In this document: positions 12,533-24,500 of the stretch, piece by piece
How positions within the stretch are numbered: the first letter of the stretch is position 1
Layout of the letters: each line of letters opens with the position of its first letter
NCBI RefSeq assembly: GCF_041296385.1
Contig: NC_091016.1
Location: 16,095,497 to 16,159,496, forward strand
Origin: Aphelocoma coerulescens
Lineage: Eukaryota; Chordata; Aves; Passeriformes; Corvidae
Direction of reading: 5' to 3'
DNA length: 64,000 nt
Notes under the pieces: model-generated
What the model was told of the DNA's origin: nothing
The model's input: only the letters and a program-made list of their open reading frames with translations
The model's database searches: none
Made by a program: the position numbers and the translations under genes

Positions 12533-15500
12533 GTGAACAAACAAAGGAGGAGTGTTAACAGAATAAGCTGATACCTTAAACTCAGCAGCTGCCATACCTG
12601 CATGAGAAGGCATTACCTACTCAGCAAAGAGAGAGATTTACCTCCACTTGTCACTGCACAGTGCTGTCAGCTGAACACAAGAGGCAAGAGGAGAACGTGG
12701 GGCAACAGAAAATACAATCTCACTCTGAAACTGTGGGTGCGCTTCTGTGGCATCGAAGGATCCCAGGGAACAAGCGAAACACCTCTGCTTTGAGTCAGAG
12801 CTTATTAGCAGTGCCTTGCTGCCATTGCACAGTCATTTGCCTTTCTTTAACTGGCAGGGAAGCCAGGACCAAATGCCTCATGCTTGCTTTTGATTATTCT
12901 ATACCATATGTATGCACAGGGGCAGCTAGTTGCTCATGTGTTCTTGGCAGCTATTAATGGGAATTTAATCCTCAAAGTAAGGGGATTTTGGTGGTTTGGG
13001 TTGATTTTGCCACTAGGAAACCACAGTTTTCTTCAAGAAGCAATTTGGAGGTCATTCAGCCCCAGATAACAGCATTATAGAAATCTGCAGAAGAGGTTTA
13101 GAAAGACTGAATACATTGGCTAAAGATCCCTGGAATATTTCTAGGAAAGTCTTAAGTTAATGAGAAAGAGATGTATGGGATCCTTCAGTGATGAACATTA
13201 GCCAACATTTTGGCTTTGTCTTGTGCACCTAAGGCCAAGCAAAACTGTTTGACTGCCTCATCTGATGGCTCTTTTGATCTCAGGAAAGACTCATTCCAGT
13301 CCCAGGAAGCTGGCAATGCTCCCTCTTGCGGGACAACCTCAGGTTCCCCAGCACAGTCATTTCCCCAGACAAGCCAGGGCAGTGGTCACAGCACCAAGCC
13401 TGACAGAGCTCAAGAAGCGTTTGTGTTACAGCGGGGATACTGCAACACGCATATATCAAACCAGGAGTCCCGTGGAAAAGAAATATATACACGGACGGAT
13501 TCTTGCTAGATGTTTCAGAGATGTTTATTTCCCCAGCCGCATGGCCGGGCTCTGCTGAGGGACTCTTACAGTCAGCACCCGAGCTGCTTTGCCCGCGCAG
13601 GGGAACACAAACCAACCAATGGGGAACGAGGCTGAGCAGGGGCAGGGAAACCCCGTGCCTCCCCTCAGGGCTACATGGCAGGGGAGGGACCCCAACATCT
13701 CACCCGTTTTATTTTAATAAAAGGAGAATGAAGACAATTGGATAAACATAACAAGAACAGTTTCAAAACAAAACAAGCCACCCTCCTGAGTCTTTAAATG
13801 TCCAAACAAATTCTGTGGAACATCTCAGGGCTGACAGAAGGGAGACAGAACTCTCTGGACATGCCTGTGGGGAAACTGAGGCAGGAGAGGGTTTAATTTC
13901 TTTCCTCCCCCTTTTCATCCCCCCATCGGCATCGGAAAGGGATTTTTGGGGAAACAATTGGCAAAGGCAGGGGTTTGTGAGGGAAACCATGGATGAAAAA
14001 ACGGATTGGGAATAAACTGGGGATAGGGTAAACTTAGGAAAGGGTTCATATTGGGTATAGGGTAAAAGGGGAAATTAGGCTGTGGGTAGGGAAATTGCTG
14101 GAATGGATATTGTTTATAATTTTGTGCATAACGGCTGCCTTTGACGGGAATACCTCCAGGCCCAGTAACATTCGCTGCTTGTAAACCCTTCTTTCCTTGC
14201 ACTATATCAAATTGAACAACTTCCCCACCTCCTACACTTTGCAGGTAATTTTTAGGGTTATTCCTTTTAATGGCAGTTCTATGGATGAATAAATCTTCCC
14301 CTGTATCATCTCGTGTTATAAATCCATAGCTGTTTTTCACATTGTACCATTTCACAGTTCCTGTGACTTTCGTTGCTAGAACGTCTCCTATCACGTGCTT
14401 GCGTGTCTGTCGTGGCTGCTGGTCCCGCGTGGTCGCCGCCTCGCCGACTCCGACGTCTCGGTCAGGCCCCCGCGCCGCGGCCGCTCTGCGCTCTCTGCAC
14501 GGCCCCGCTCCAGCGCGTGTCTGGGCTCTGCGCGGCTCCGCTCCGCAAACTCCACGCTGCTTTGAGAGCGGCCCCGTTTCGGCTCGGCGCTGCACTGCAC
14601 AGCTTCTCGTGTCGCTGTGGAAACCGCCGCTTCTCCCTGCATAGGGCTCTCTGAGCCGTATGCACAGAGCGGGCTTCCACGCTGACCTCCGCTTCCTGGC
14701 TGCTCGTGGCCCACGGCACCCATGGCGCCTGCGGCATCGCTCCCTCACTCGCGGCCGCGTAGCCGGGGACCCCGAGACAGGGATGGGGTCCGCAGTAAGG
14801 CGCGCGCTCCCGAGGGGGCCGGGCGCATCCAGCGCAGGCACCTCCGCTGGCACGGCTGCAGTCATACACTCCTGGGGTGGCCGCCACGCGGTCTCGGCCA
14901 CGGGAGAAGTATGATCTTCTGCTTTAGGGGTAATGGGATCATACAGATGCTCCTGAAGAGCGTCACTGATTATAAAGGATCCACGGAGAGCTTCTATCGC
15001 TAGTCCATCCCTTAGCTTATCACAGATCTCGTTCCAGAAACACTCCTGAGAATATCCAGGAGGTTTGATATCAAAAAGTAAGTCTCGAGAAATATAGGGG
15101 AACTCTTTGAAAAGCCAGATAAAAAAGTGTTCAAGATCTCCCGGTTCCAATACTTTTTTGTTTTGTTGTTCAAGGATCCCTTTTACTTCTAGATACATTT
15201 TTTTCTGTGGCTCAGAGAGCCCCATTTCCCACGATTCTTCCATAGTCCAGATATGCAATAGCAAAACAAAACCAAGAAGAGGAATCCAAAGTTTCCAGGG
15301 TTTACTCACACAAATCAGTCACGGGGATCGTTCTGCTCGCAATCTTCCACCATATGTTGCAGCGGGGATACTGCAACACGCATATATCAAACCAGGAGTC
15401 CCGTGGAAAAGAAATATATACACGGACGGATTCTTGCTAGATGTTTCAGAGATGTTTATTTCCCCAGCCGCATGGCCGGGCTCTGCTGAGGGACTCTTAC

Positions 15501-18500
15501 AGTCAGCACCCGAGCTGCTTTGCCCGCGCAGGGGAACACAAACCAACCAATGGGGAACGAGGCTGAGCAGGGGCAGGGAAACCCCGTGCCTCCCCTCAGG
15601 GCTACATGGCAGGGGAGGGACCCCAACATCTCGTTTGGACACATGGAGTGTGTGGCACATGGAGTGACCCTTGGAGGGCCCTGCGCACGGGCAGGAGCTG
15701 GACTCGATGACCCTATGGGTCCCTTCCAACTCAGCGTATTCCGTGACTCTGTGAACCTCATCCACACAGTGAGGTAACTTAATATTCCCTTTAGCTTCCA
15801 CTCTTTTGTGGTTTTGCCCCTTACAGCCAGACACCCAACAGTTTTCCTGTTTTAGGAGGGGAAATGAAGATCATTACCTTGTGTCCTCGTGACAGTCCTG
15901 AGCAAGCGTCCCTGCCGCGTGCGCCAGCCTCTCAGCCCTGGGCGTTCCTGCGAGCTTCGTGACTCCAGTTTTCTCCATCAAGGACAGGAGGAGTTGGGCC
16001 GCGCACTTCCGCACCTGGACGTGGCGGCTCCTGGGAAGAAGAGAGCAAACACTGGGGCACAGGGAGCAGAGGGACACAGCGCAGGCCTTGGCCAGAGCAT
16101 GCTCCCTGTCATTGCTGGGGGAAGGAGGCCTGGATTCTCCCTGACACTTGGGACACCTGTAGAAGGTTCTGTCCTCAGAGAACCACAAAGTTAGCCCTGT
16201 ACAGAAGGACTGCCTGCAAGCAAGAGCGAGGAACTCAGTCTCCCTGCACTATCTGATACTCAATGTCTTTCCCCAAATTCACTCGGAGAAAGAGGGAAAT
16301 TAAAGCCAAGCCAGGCTGACCCATCAGGGGCCAGCCGCTACACAGACAGCCGCAGCAGGATTGAGGATATTTCCACCCATTTACCCCCAAATCTGCAGAC
16401 CTTGGGAAAAAAACAAATGCAGGGAAAACACGCTGTGGGACATGAAGTTGCAGAATATCCAGCAATGCAGCCGGTTTCTTCTGTGAGGCTTGGCAAGAGA
16501 TACATCTGAACGTTTCCCCCTTTTCCAAAGCTGAGGAAAGGGTGGCAGTCAGTTTAGCCAGGTTGTCCTGTTCTAGAGAGTGTCTCTTGGGGACTATCAG
16601 GCCCAGCACCAACACTTAAGGCAGCACCTGGTTCAGCTGTCCCATGGCAGTCGGCCTGTGAAGGTGCCTGTACAGTGATTCATCATCTCAAGGCTAACAT
16701 GAGACATCAGTTTGAATAGAAAGGGGGGCTCTAAGGCCAGGACAGTCATACAAGACTCCTCTTGGCCGGAGCTGCACCTGCTGTGCAGGCTGTGCCACAC
16801 CCAGCACGTTGTCCCCCATGTGCTCCATGCCCCAGCAAGAACCCTCCTTACTTCTCAAGGGAATGGCATAATGAGGATGCATGGTTTTTCCCAGGGCCTC
16901 TGTGGTTAGGGCTGTGAAATATCAAAGAGCGCTCACAGCTGCAGTTGCAATTGTCCCTCTTCCCACAAAACCACAGGGCTCTATCCTTAGCCTTTGCAGG
17001 CACTTTCACTTGCCCGCCATTCACCACATCTAGGCAACTCGGACAGACTGGGAGAACTCCAGGAAGCAGCAGCAAGCTGAGTCAGGGGAGGTTGAGGTTG
17101 GATATCAGGAAAAAGTTTTTCACCCAGAGGGTGGCTGGGCACTGGAACAGGCTCCCCAGGGCAGTGGCCACAGCACCAAGCCTGAGAGAGCTCAGGAAGC
17201 CTTTGGACAACGCTCTCAGGCACATGGTGAGACCCTTGGGGTGTTCTGTGCAAGGCCAGGAGCTGGACTCGATGATCCTGATGGGCCCCTTCCAACTCAG
17301 CATATTCTACAGCTCTGTGATTCTGTCAACTAATGGGCTGCACGAGGGCAGAAATAGGTGACAAGAGGAAAGAAGTGAGGTTGATCGGAGAATCAAGTCA
17401 CTGAGTTCACAGAAGATGCAGGATACAGGACCCTTCCCTCCCACCATTCCCATTCTCTCTCTCAGCCCTTCTCCCCCCCACACAATAGAAGGTGAAGAAT
17501 ACCACTAAGACAAGAAGAACCTACTGGACTCCACTGTCCATGAGAGCAGTCATTGCTCGTGCAGGAGTCACATGCTCCACCATGACTCCCAGGGTCTGAC
17601 TGGCTGCTTTCTGAACAAACTCTGGGGAGTTCCACACCATCTGGAGAAGGACCCGAGCAACCTCATCCACCTCCGAGTCCATGTCCTTCTGCAAGGTCAC
17701 AAAGAGCTCTCCAAGAGTGACGATTGCACAGTAAGACACCTTTGAGCGAAGGTTGGTCACCTGGGGAAGTCATGAGGGGAAACATAAGAATCACCTTGAA
17801 AAGAAAACCAGTTGCCTTAGACAAAAGTCCCAGGAAACGACAACACTTCCAGCTGTGTCCTGGGGAACACAAAAGCACAGGCAGAGCAGAAGAGCACAAG
17901 CACAGAAAGGCACTTACTCTGGCACCAACTTGTGCTAGGCCTCAGGCCTGCTTACTGCAGGCCTGAAACATATTATTTCACTTAAAGTGTTCTACTTAAC
18001 TCTTCTGTAATGTCCACTGCTTTGGTTTTAGGCCCTTTTATTCAAAAAACAAAGAAACAAATTAAAGCAAGGGCTGCTCTCAAACCATAAAGGCACAAGC
18101 CATAAAGACAAAGGAGTCATTTACTCCTGTTTGAAAAAGCAACAGCAGCAGTTGAAGCCCTCAGCCAGGAAACAGAAAACACAGGCTCAAGTCTACAGAC
18201 TAATTGGCAGGGTTGAATCACAGCTTGGGCAGAGATTTGGACTGCAGCAAATAACATAATTGGTGTCTCCGTTTCTGCATTTGCACGTTGCATGATAATG
18301 GCAGCTCGCTCCAAGAGGAGAGTGCCCGAGAGTGCCCGACCTAGCAGTAAATAGAGCTACACGTGCACACAGATCCTATAGAGAGCTGACAGACATGAGA
18401 AATATAAGGTCTAGAAACAGAAATGAAGGCAGTCCCTGAGCACACAGGGAGATGAACAGGCACATATCTACTCTACACACCGTGTATGAAGCACGGAGGA

Positions 18501-21500
18501 CGATTCAGAACAATGTTCTTACCTCGTTGGTAAGTGCCAAGCAAACCTCACGAAGTCTACAAAGAAGGACTTCTGAGTGGGACTCAGCCAGGTGTTTGAT
18601 GCTGAAGAGTCCCTTCTCCTTCAGCTCCCTGAAAGGCAAGTACCAAAAAGATTGACTTTCTCTCCACCCAAGAACTAGGCAGCACCCTCTGAAATTACCA
18701 GGCTGGTGGCTCAGTCAAACAAAGGGAGGTGCTTTTCAGGCAGTACTTGATGAAATCGTGGCACTCGCTGCCACAGGTTGCTGTGGCTGTCAAAAGCATA
18801 CACAAATCCAAGAGGCAAATAGAGGGGTTTCAGAGTCTTCGTTTGTGGCCGTTTAACAAGGCAGCCTTTCTGAAGTCTCTGGCACATGAAGTCCCTATGT
18901 CAGTGCTTCCTGGAAGTGTTAGAAGCTCAGTGGGACGAGGAGCCCGGGCCCCGGTGGGGGGAGAGAGAAACAGCCCAAACCAACATGGCTGATAAAGCAA
19001 ACTCCATAAAACTCCATTTATTAGCAGTCCAAAGGCACTTATATAGTATACCAGCTTGTTAACTCCTAAGTGGCTTAAAGCTTATCAAAACACATTTCTA
19101 TTTCTACATAATTGGACTTACATTGGCAAGCTTCCATAGTCTTGTTAGGATCAAAAGAATTCAGTGCTCATCTCCCTCATTCAATCCCAGATAGTAGAGC
19201 TGCAAGTTTTTCACTCCCTCTCTGTTTCTCAGGCCTGCTTGTTATCTTTCACACAGGGACTTTCCCATGGAAAGTTTTCTCACACACAAGCCTAAAACTT
19301 CCAGGCCTATTGCCTGCACAGTTCTTTTATTGATCCCAATAATTCTATTTCCCAACATGGAAGCTGTGAGACCGTGCCATGCTGCTGTTTCTTGTCACCT
19401 CCCTGTCCCTGTCCCTGAGACACAGTGCCATTGGGCTGTGTCTGGGGCATTTTCCTTCTTTGCCAGCCCCAGCAGGCAGTTCAGCAGTGAGAGTCTGCAC
19501 TGGCACTCTGTAGCTGAGTTTCCACTCTGCAATCTAGGCCTGTCTGTCACCCACTCCACTCCACCTCACACATTCCCCAGGAAAGCAGCAGGATGCCCCA
19601 GAAGATTCCACACCAGGGCAAGAACAGCTGAAAGCCTGGCTTTTCCCCAAAGCCCCTACCTACAACAACAGCAACATGTTATTTACAAGGTGCAAACAAC
19701 TCCCTCTCTCAGCACTTGCTTTTGTGCAGGACCTGAGCTACAGGAAGGCGCGTGATGCATCGGGGCTGCAGCGCGGGGCTGGCGACCGATGCCACGGGCA
19801 TCCCTGAGTGTCACCCGGACCCCCCCAAAGCTGCAGAAGCTCTCTGCACCTCACAGGGCACCAAACAGAAATGGGGAAGAGAAAGCAGAAGAGAAAGGGC
19901 AGGGCAAAGGCGACTGCACAAGGAGATGCATCGTGGCAGATTTTTCTTGCTTATCCCAGGGTGAATGGAGTCCTTATTGCAGTGTGAATGAAGCAGTGAG
20001 TAGATGATAACCCAGACATCAAAGAGACAACCAATATCACCTAACATTTGTGGGGTTTCCACCTCTGGGCTTCTACAGGCCTCCTTCTGTCTGTGTCTAA
20101 GTTTGGGACACATTGTGAGTATTGACAAAACATCTCAGGCCCATATGAAGCAGTGAGAAGGAAACAGTTGAATTGCAAAAGTGCAAGATTCCTAGAGGAT
20201 TTTATTTCTTTTTCCTTCTCTTCTGCCATGAGCCCCTCAGGACTAATGACAGGCTGAGTGACTCTATGGCACAACTCAGTGCATTTCTCAGAAAGAAGAA
20301 CTCCCTGTAGCTGCTCCTGGGACTCACATGCGGAAGGTCACAGGCAGACCCCGACTCCTGCCACTGCTGCCAGCAGTGGGGCCAGAGACAAATCTTACTC
20401 AGACCCACTGGGCCCCGAGGCACCCAAATCTCTACACTCCAAACTGCTGCCATCCTGCTTCTGGCTTCAGCCAGCAAATCATCTTGTCCCACAGCTTTCT
20501 CTCTTCCCTCAAGATTTCCTTTGCAGCTCCACAGAGCAGCAGGCAAAGCGAGGAAACAGCACGGACCTGCTGCAGCTGGAGCACTGCTGCAGAGCAAGGC
20601 CAAGAAAAGGCTGCTCTCAAATCTTTATCCTCTCTCTGCTCTGGAGTGGTTTCACTGGTGCCCCTCGGCCCTCTGGGCTGTTGGGGCTCAGAGGCACTAG
20701 CAAGATACTCTCCTCACCTACCTTAACGCTAAGAGGGAGAAAGAGGGAACGGGGCCTTTCTTACCAGTCATCGCTGCTGAGCAAGGAGAGTGCCTCGAGC
20801 AAGGACTGCTGTGGCTCCAAAGAGGCTCCGTCCTTCTGCCCCTTCCCACGGAGCGGCTCCTCTCGGCGCTCGGCACCAGTGGCCGTCTGCGGGGTCACTG
20901 TAAGGAGAGGGTCAGCCCTGAGCGCTGCAGCCCCGGGCAAGGCACCCCGCCATGGAGCGGCCTGCAGCCCCATCTCCCAGCCAGGCTTCCATGAGGTACA
21001 AACTGGCACTGGCTCAGAGAATTCCCTGCTCTCTGGCTCCTTGCTTTCTCCCAGCCCCCCCCAGCTGGGCACAGCTCCTTGGCTAAACCTGACAATTGCC
21101 CACACAGCGCCAGCTCCCGAGTGCCACAGGTACCACAGCCAGCGGCACCTTCCTGAGGCCGCAGAGCTCCCACTCCCTGTGAGACAGTGCCCACCAGCAG
21201 GACTTGCTACCCCAGGAGGGACCCCTCAGCTGCCTCTCTTGTCTCAGCGCCCTGATTTCCCCGAGCCCTGAGGACAGAGGCACTCTGCAACTCCCTGAGG
21301 AAAGACCTGCAGCTGCCTCGTGACAGCACCAAGCCGAGCCTGAACAACCGAGCCCTGCTGGGCCCGGCTGAATCCCCTCAGAGCAACTACCAGGGAACAG
21401 CGATACCTGACCCTTCACACCTCACAGCGCCTCTGTTCCCATTGACTTCAGCTGCTCTAGACAGAGGGCAGCTGAGTGCACTTACATTTCAGCCTGCTAT

Positions 21501-24500
21501 TGGGAAGGGAGTAGTTCATGGAGTTTGTTCTTTCTAAGCATCACGAATCTTTACTATTTCAGTAAAGTACACACTGGCTGTATTTCAAAGATGCTGAGGT
21601 GAAATTTGTTTGCCATCAAATGGACTTGTGTGCACACTGTGCAAGCCTAAGCTTTCTCTTATGGAAAAATGGAATCTCTAGCCCAGATGGTTGATAAAAA
21701 AGCCTTCCAAATGCAAATTGATGATATGAATACCTAAAGACAGATGCAAATTGTGGGCAGATGAACTCTCTTGATAGTCAGTTTACAAGGTATGAGAAAA
21801 TTCAGATGATAAATCCATTTCTTATGAAACCCATTTGTCATCAAAAGGACTGTTCATCATAAATTTCATGTCATGCACTCAACAGGTAGTTTTCTAATGT
21901 GTACATGGAAACATCTGAGCTGTCTCAAATGATGGAGTTTAAATATTGCACAGAATCTAGAATATTCAGATGGGAGCTAATCTGGCTGTCACTGATGTAG
22001 CCCTGTCACTGCCATCAGTGGTGTCACTGCAGCAGGATGTCGATGTACACATCTATATTCAAAATGAATGGGGAGCCACGTCAGGCTAGTTCTGGTCAAT
22101 TGTGACCATGGAAGTAGCATCACTAGAAAAGAGCACTCAAAGTATCATTCCTAGCTCCCTTCTTCTTATCTCACCCTACTCAGGATCATAGCACAGGCAG
22201 GCTGCCCTCAAAGGAGAGGCAAGAGCCACTAGGGACTATGTGCTGTGTATTCACGGCGGGCAGCAAACAGCCTGGGAGCACCAGGCAGCCCCTCCTGGCT
22301 GTCACCTGCTACACAGGCCGCTGTATTTGGGTGGGGTGACACAGGAGGCGCTGCTTGTTCCCTCTTGGCATTGCAGGCCGTGGGATGGCAGCAGCGAGAA
22401 GCCATTGGGCACTTCTGGGAGCAGCAGCACGGCTGCACCAAGTGGCTGACTGCCATGCAGAGACAACCCTTGCTGGGAGAGCAGGAAAGCTGGCTGCAGA
22501 GCCGGACAGCAGCACAGGCAGAGGGCCAAGATGGAGAGCGGACAGTTGATCGTGGTGGTACTCGGAGGTGCACAGTGAGCACACCCTGCCAGACTGCCCC
22601 GAGCTCATCCCTGCAGTTACAGCTGCCTCCTGGCACCAGTGCTGTAGTTTGGTCTATCAGGATGGGCAAAAGCCAGAGCTTAGGTCTTTACCACTACTTT
22701 ATGCAGCTCAGCTTTCCAATGGATCTCTAAGAACCAAGTGCTCCAGTACTGCCGAGCTGGAGTAACTCAAGAGTAGATTTGCTGTCCATTCTCAGCACAG
22801 GCTATGAACCCAAGATCCCAGCTGTGGTGGCTGAGGCAGGAGGCGGTTTGCGCTCCTTGTGCAAGGAAAACCGGTGCAGGAAAAAGCTGCTGTGGAGCAG
22901 GCTTACCTGAGGAGTTGCGTGGGAAGCTGCCGTCTCCATAGATGATGGGCTTATTGGGCAGTAAGGGCACATTGTCCTGCTTCCTCAAGACCTTCTCCTT
23001 CAAGGCACTACCAAGGTGTTTTCTCTGCACACTGGAAGCTGTGCCATTGACAGGCAGTAGGCTAAAGCCTGCAGGGACCAAAGAGGAGCTTGGGAGTGGA
23101 GGCTGACAATGGAAAGGCCCAGAAAACTTGCTGGAGCTGGGTAACGTCTCTTTGTTATCCCAACGAACTTCAAGTATAACAGTGGCACAGTACCATGGGA
23201 AAGTGATCACAGAATCACAGACTCCTAGAAGAGTTTGGGTCTGAAGGCACCTTTAACCACCATCTAGTCCAGCCCCCATGAGCAAGGACATCTTCAGCTA
23301 GAGCAGGTTCCTCAGGGCCCCATCTAACACGGCCTTGAACACCTTCAAGGATCGATCAACAACAGCTTCTCGGGGCAAACTCTTCCAGTGTTTCGTCCCC
23401 TTCATTATAAAAAACTTCTTCCTAATATCTAATCGAAATCTACCCTCTTCTGGTTTCAAACCAAATTGCAGGGATGCTTCCCTGAAGAAACAAGGAAACC
23501 CCAGTATTGCTTTTCTTTTGTTTCCCTGTTTCAGAGGCTGGCTGGGGAAGTTCCCAAAAGAAAGCGCAGATAACCTTGCGTGATGCCCTCGGGCTGAGTG
23601 CTGCCTCCTGAGGTCCCTGCTGCTGCCCTGGGGCAGCGCACACAGCACTGCAGTCAGAGCCCCTCAGCCGGGATTCAGTCGGGAACGCTGCTTGCTCCTG
23701 GGGCTACATCAGAAGCACTGGCTCGGGGCTTCAGCACAGCTCTACAGCGCCAGCTCCTCAGCAGGGAGTGGTGGGAGAAGGGTCTCTGGGGTTTTCATTA
23801 GAAGAAGTTGAATTTTGTTTCTTCCAGGTTGCACCTTGGTTGAAAAGCATTCTTTTGGACCCACTTTTCCTGGAGGCTGCTAGCCAGGAGAGAGTCTGAA
23901 GCCCCAGTGTACTTTGCAAGACAGAATTTTACACTCTGAAGGACTTCAGAGGGGAAGGTGGGAAGCTGATATTCTGTTACTGACTCAGTGAGGCCCTGGG
24001 CAAGACACTTCATGCCTCTCCATTTTTCTTTGGGGACCGGAAATACATCCTATGCAAACTCCCACTTGGATGCGAGTGTAACAGCCCCCCAGTCTGAGGG
24101 CAACACTGTGCAGAGGGCAAGCGAGTGATCAGAAAGGACCCCAGGTGTAGCAACCACTTACTTGCTGCAGCTGCATCCCTGGGGTCAACTGTCTGTGGAG
24201 GCAGCTGCAAGGACGTTTCCTTTTCTCTCTTTGTCTTGATCTCTGTCTCCAAAGGCCCCATTGGATTCCGCTCTAAGTTCCTTTGAGCCAAAATGCACAA
24301 TGCAGCACGGATCTACATGCAATGGGAATGCATCAGAGACTGTAAGCAGAGACACACAAACCAGACACAACATCTCATCAGGAGCACAGAGTCCATCGAG
24401 TTCCACAGTCCTTGATGCAGCTCCATGTACATTCCAATGGTTCCTGAAGAATGTCTCCTGTCCTCACCTTGGCAATTACACACAGTGAGGTGGAACGCTT

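Larger units (their letters stand above)
13424..15632 (-). mobile_element. Non-autonomous LTR retroelement carrying a Y-box cold-shock domain
   Basis: A 2209-bp insertion in copy A, absent from the matching site in copy B. It has two 278-bp direct LTRs (13424-13701 and 15355-15632) that differ at one base, a 1653-bp interior with one long minus-strand frame, and a flanking 5-bp duplication gtttg at 13419-13423 and 15633-15637 (4-6 bp is possible because neighbouring bases are ambiguous). It landed inside a CR1 3' end. The interior has room for one short protein only: no protease, reverse transcriptase, integrase or envelope region is visible, so mobilisation must have used enzymes from another element (inference). 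The element reads on the minus strand: 5' LTR at 15632-15355, 3' LTR at 13701-13424. Confidence 0.92.
1..21829 (+). repeat. Segmental duplication, copy A
   Basis: Colinear with 44332-64000. The offset is 44331 at the start and changes only at identifiable events: a 2-bp indel near 970, the CA microsatellite near 2030, the LTR insertion of copy B, the AAAG microsatellite near 12510, the LTR element and solo LTR of copy A, and an 853-bp segment missing from copy B. Comparing the first 2 kb by eye gives about ten substitutions (roughly 0.5%). The alignment ends only because the window ends, so the true unit is probably longer. It carries the 3' half of a TOGARAM2-like gene on the minus strand. 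Confidence 0.95.

Noticed and set aside
13424..15632. Reading the cold-shock frame as a host YBX retrogene
   Set aside because: A retrogene would lack LTRs and would carry a poly(A) tail; here two near-identical LTRs, a target duplication and an N-terminal matrix-like region in the same frame show that it is part of an LTR element.
18715..18840. CR1-like phrase (gtggcactcgctgccacagg)
   Set aside because: Probably an old CR1 piece, but too short and diverged to set limits with confidence.
20258..21271. Plus-strand open frame of 337 codons (361 in copy B at 62357-63442)
   Set aside because: It runs antisense across a TOGARAM2-like exon and GC-rich intron, has Pro/Ser/Leu-biased composition and no recognisable domain. 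Being open in both copies means little because the copies are so young.
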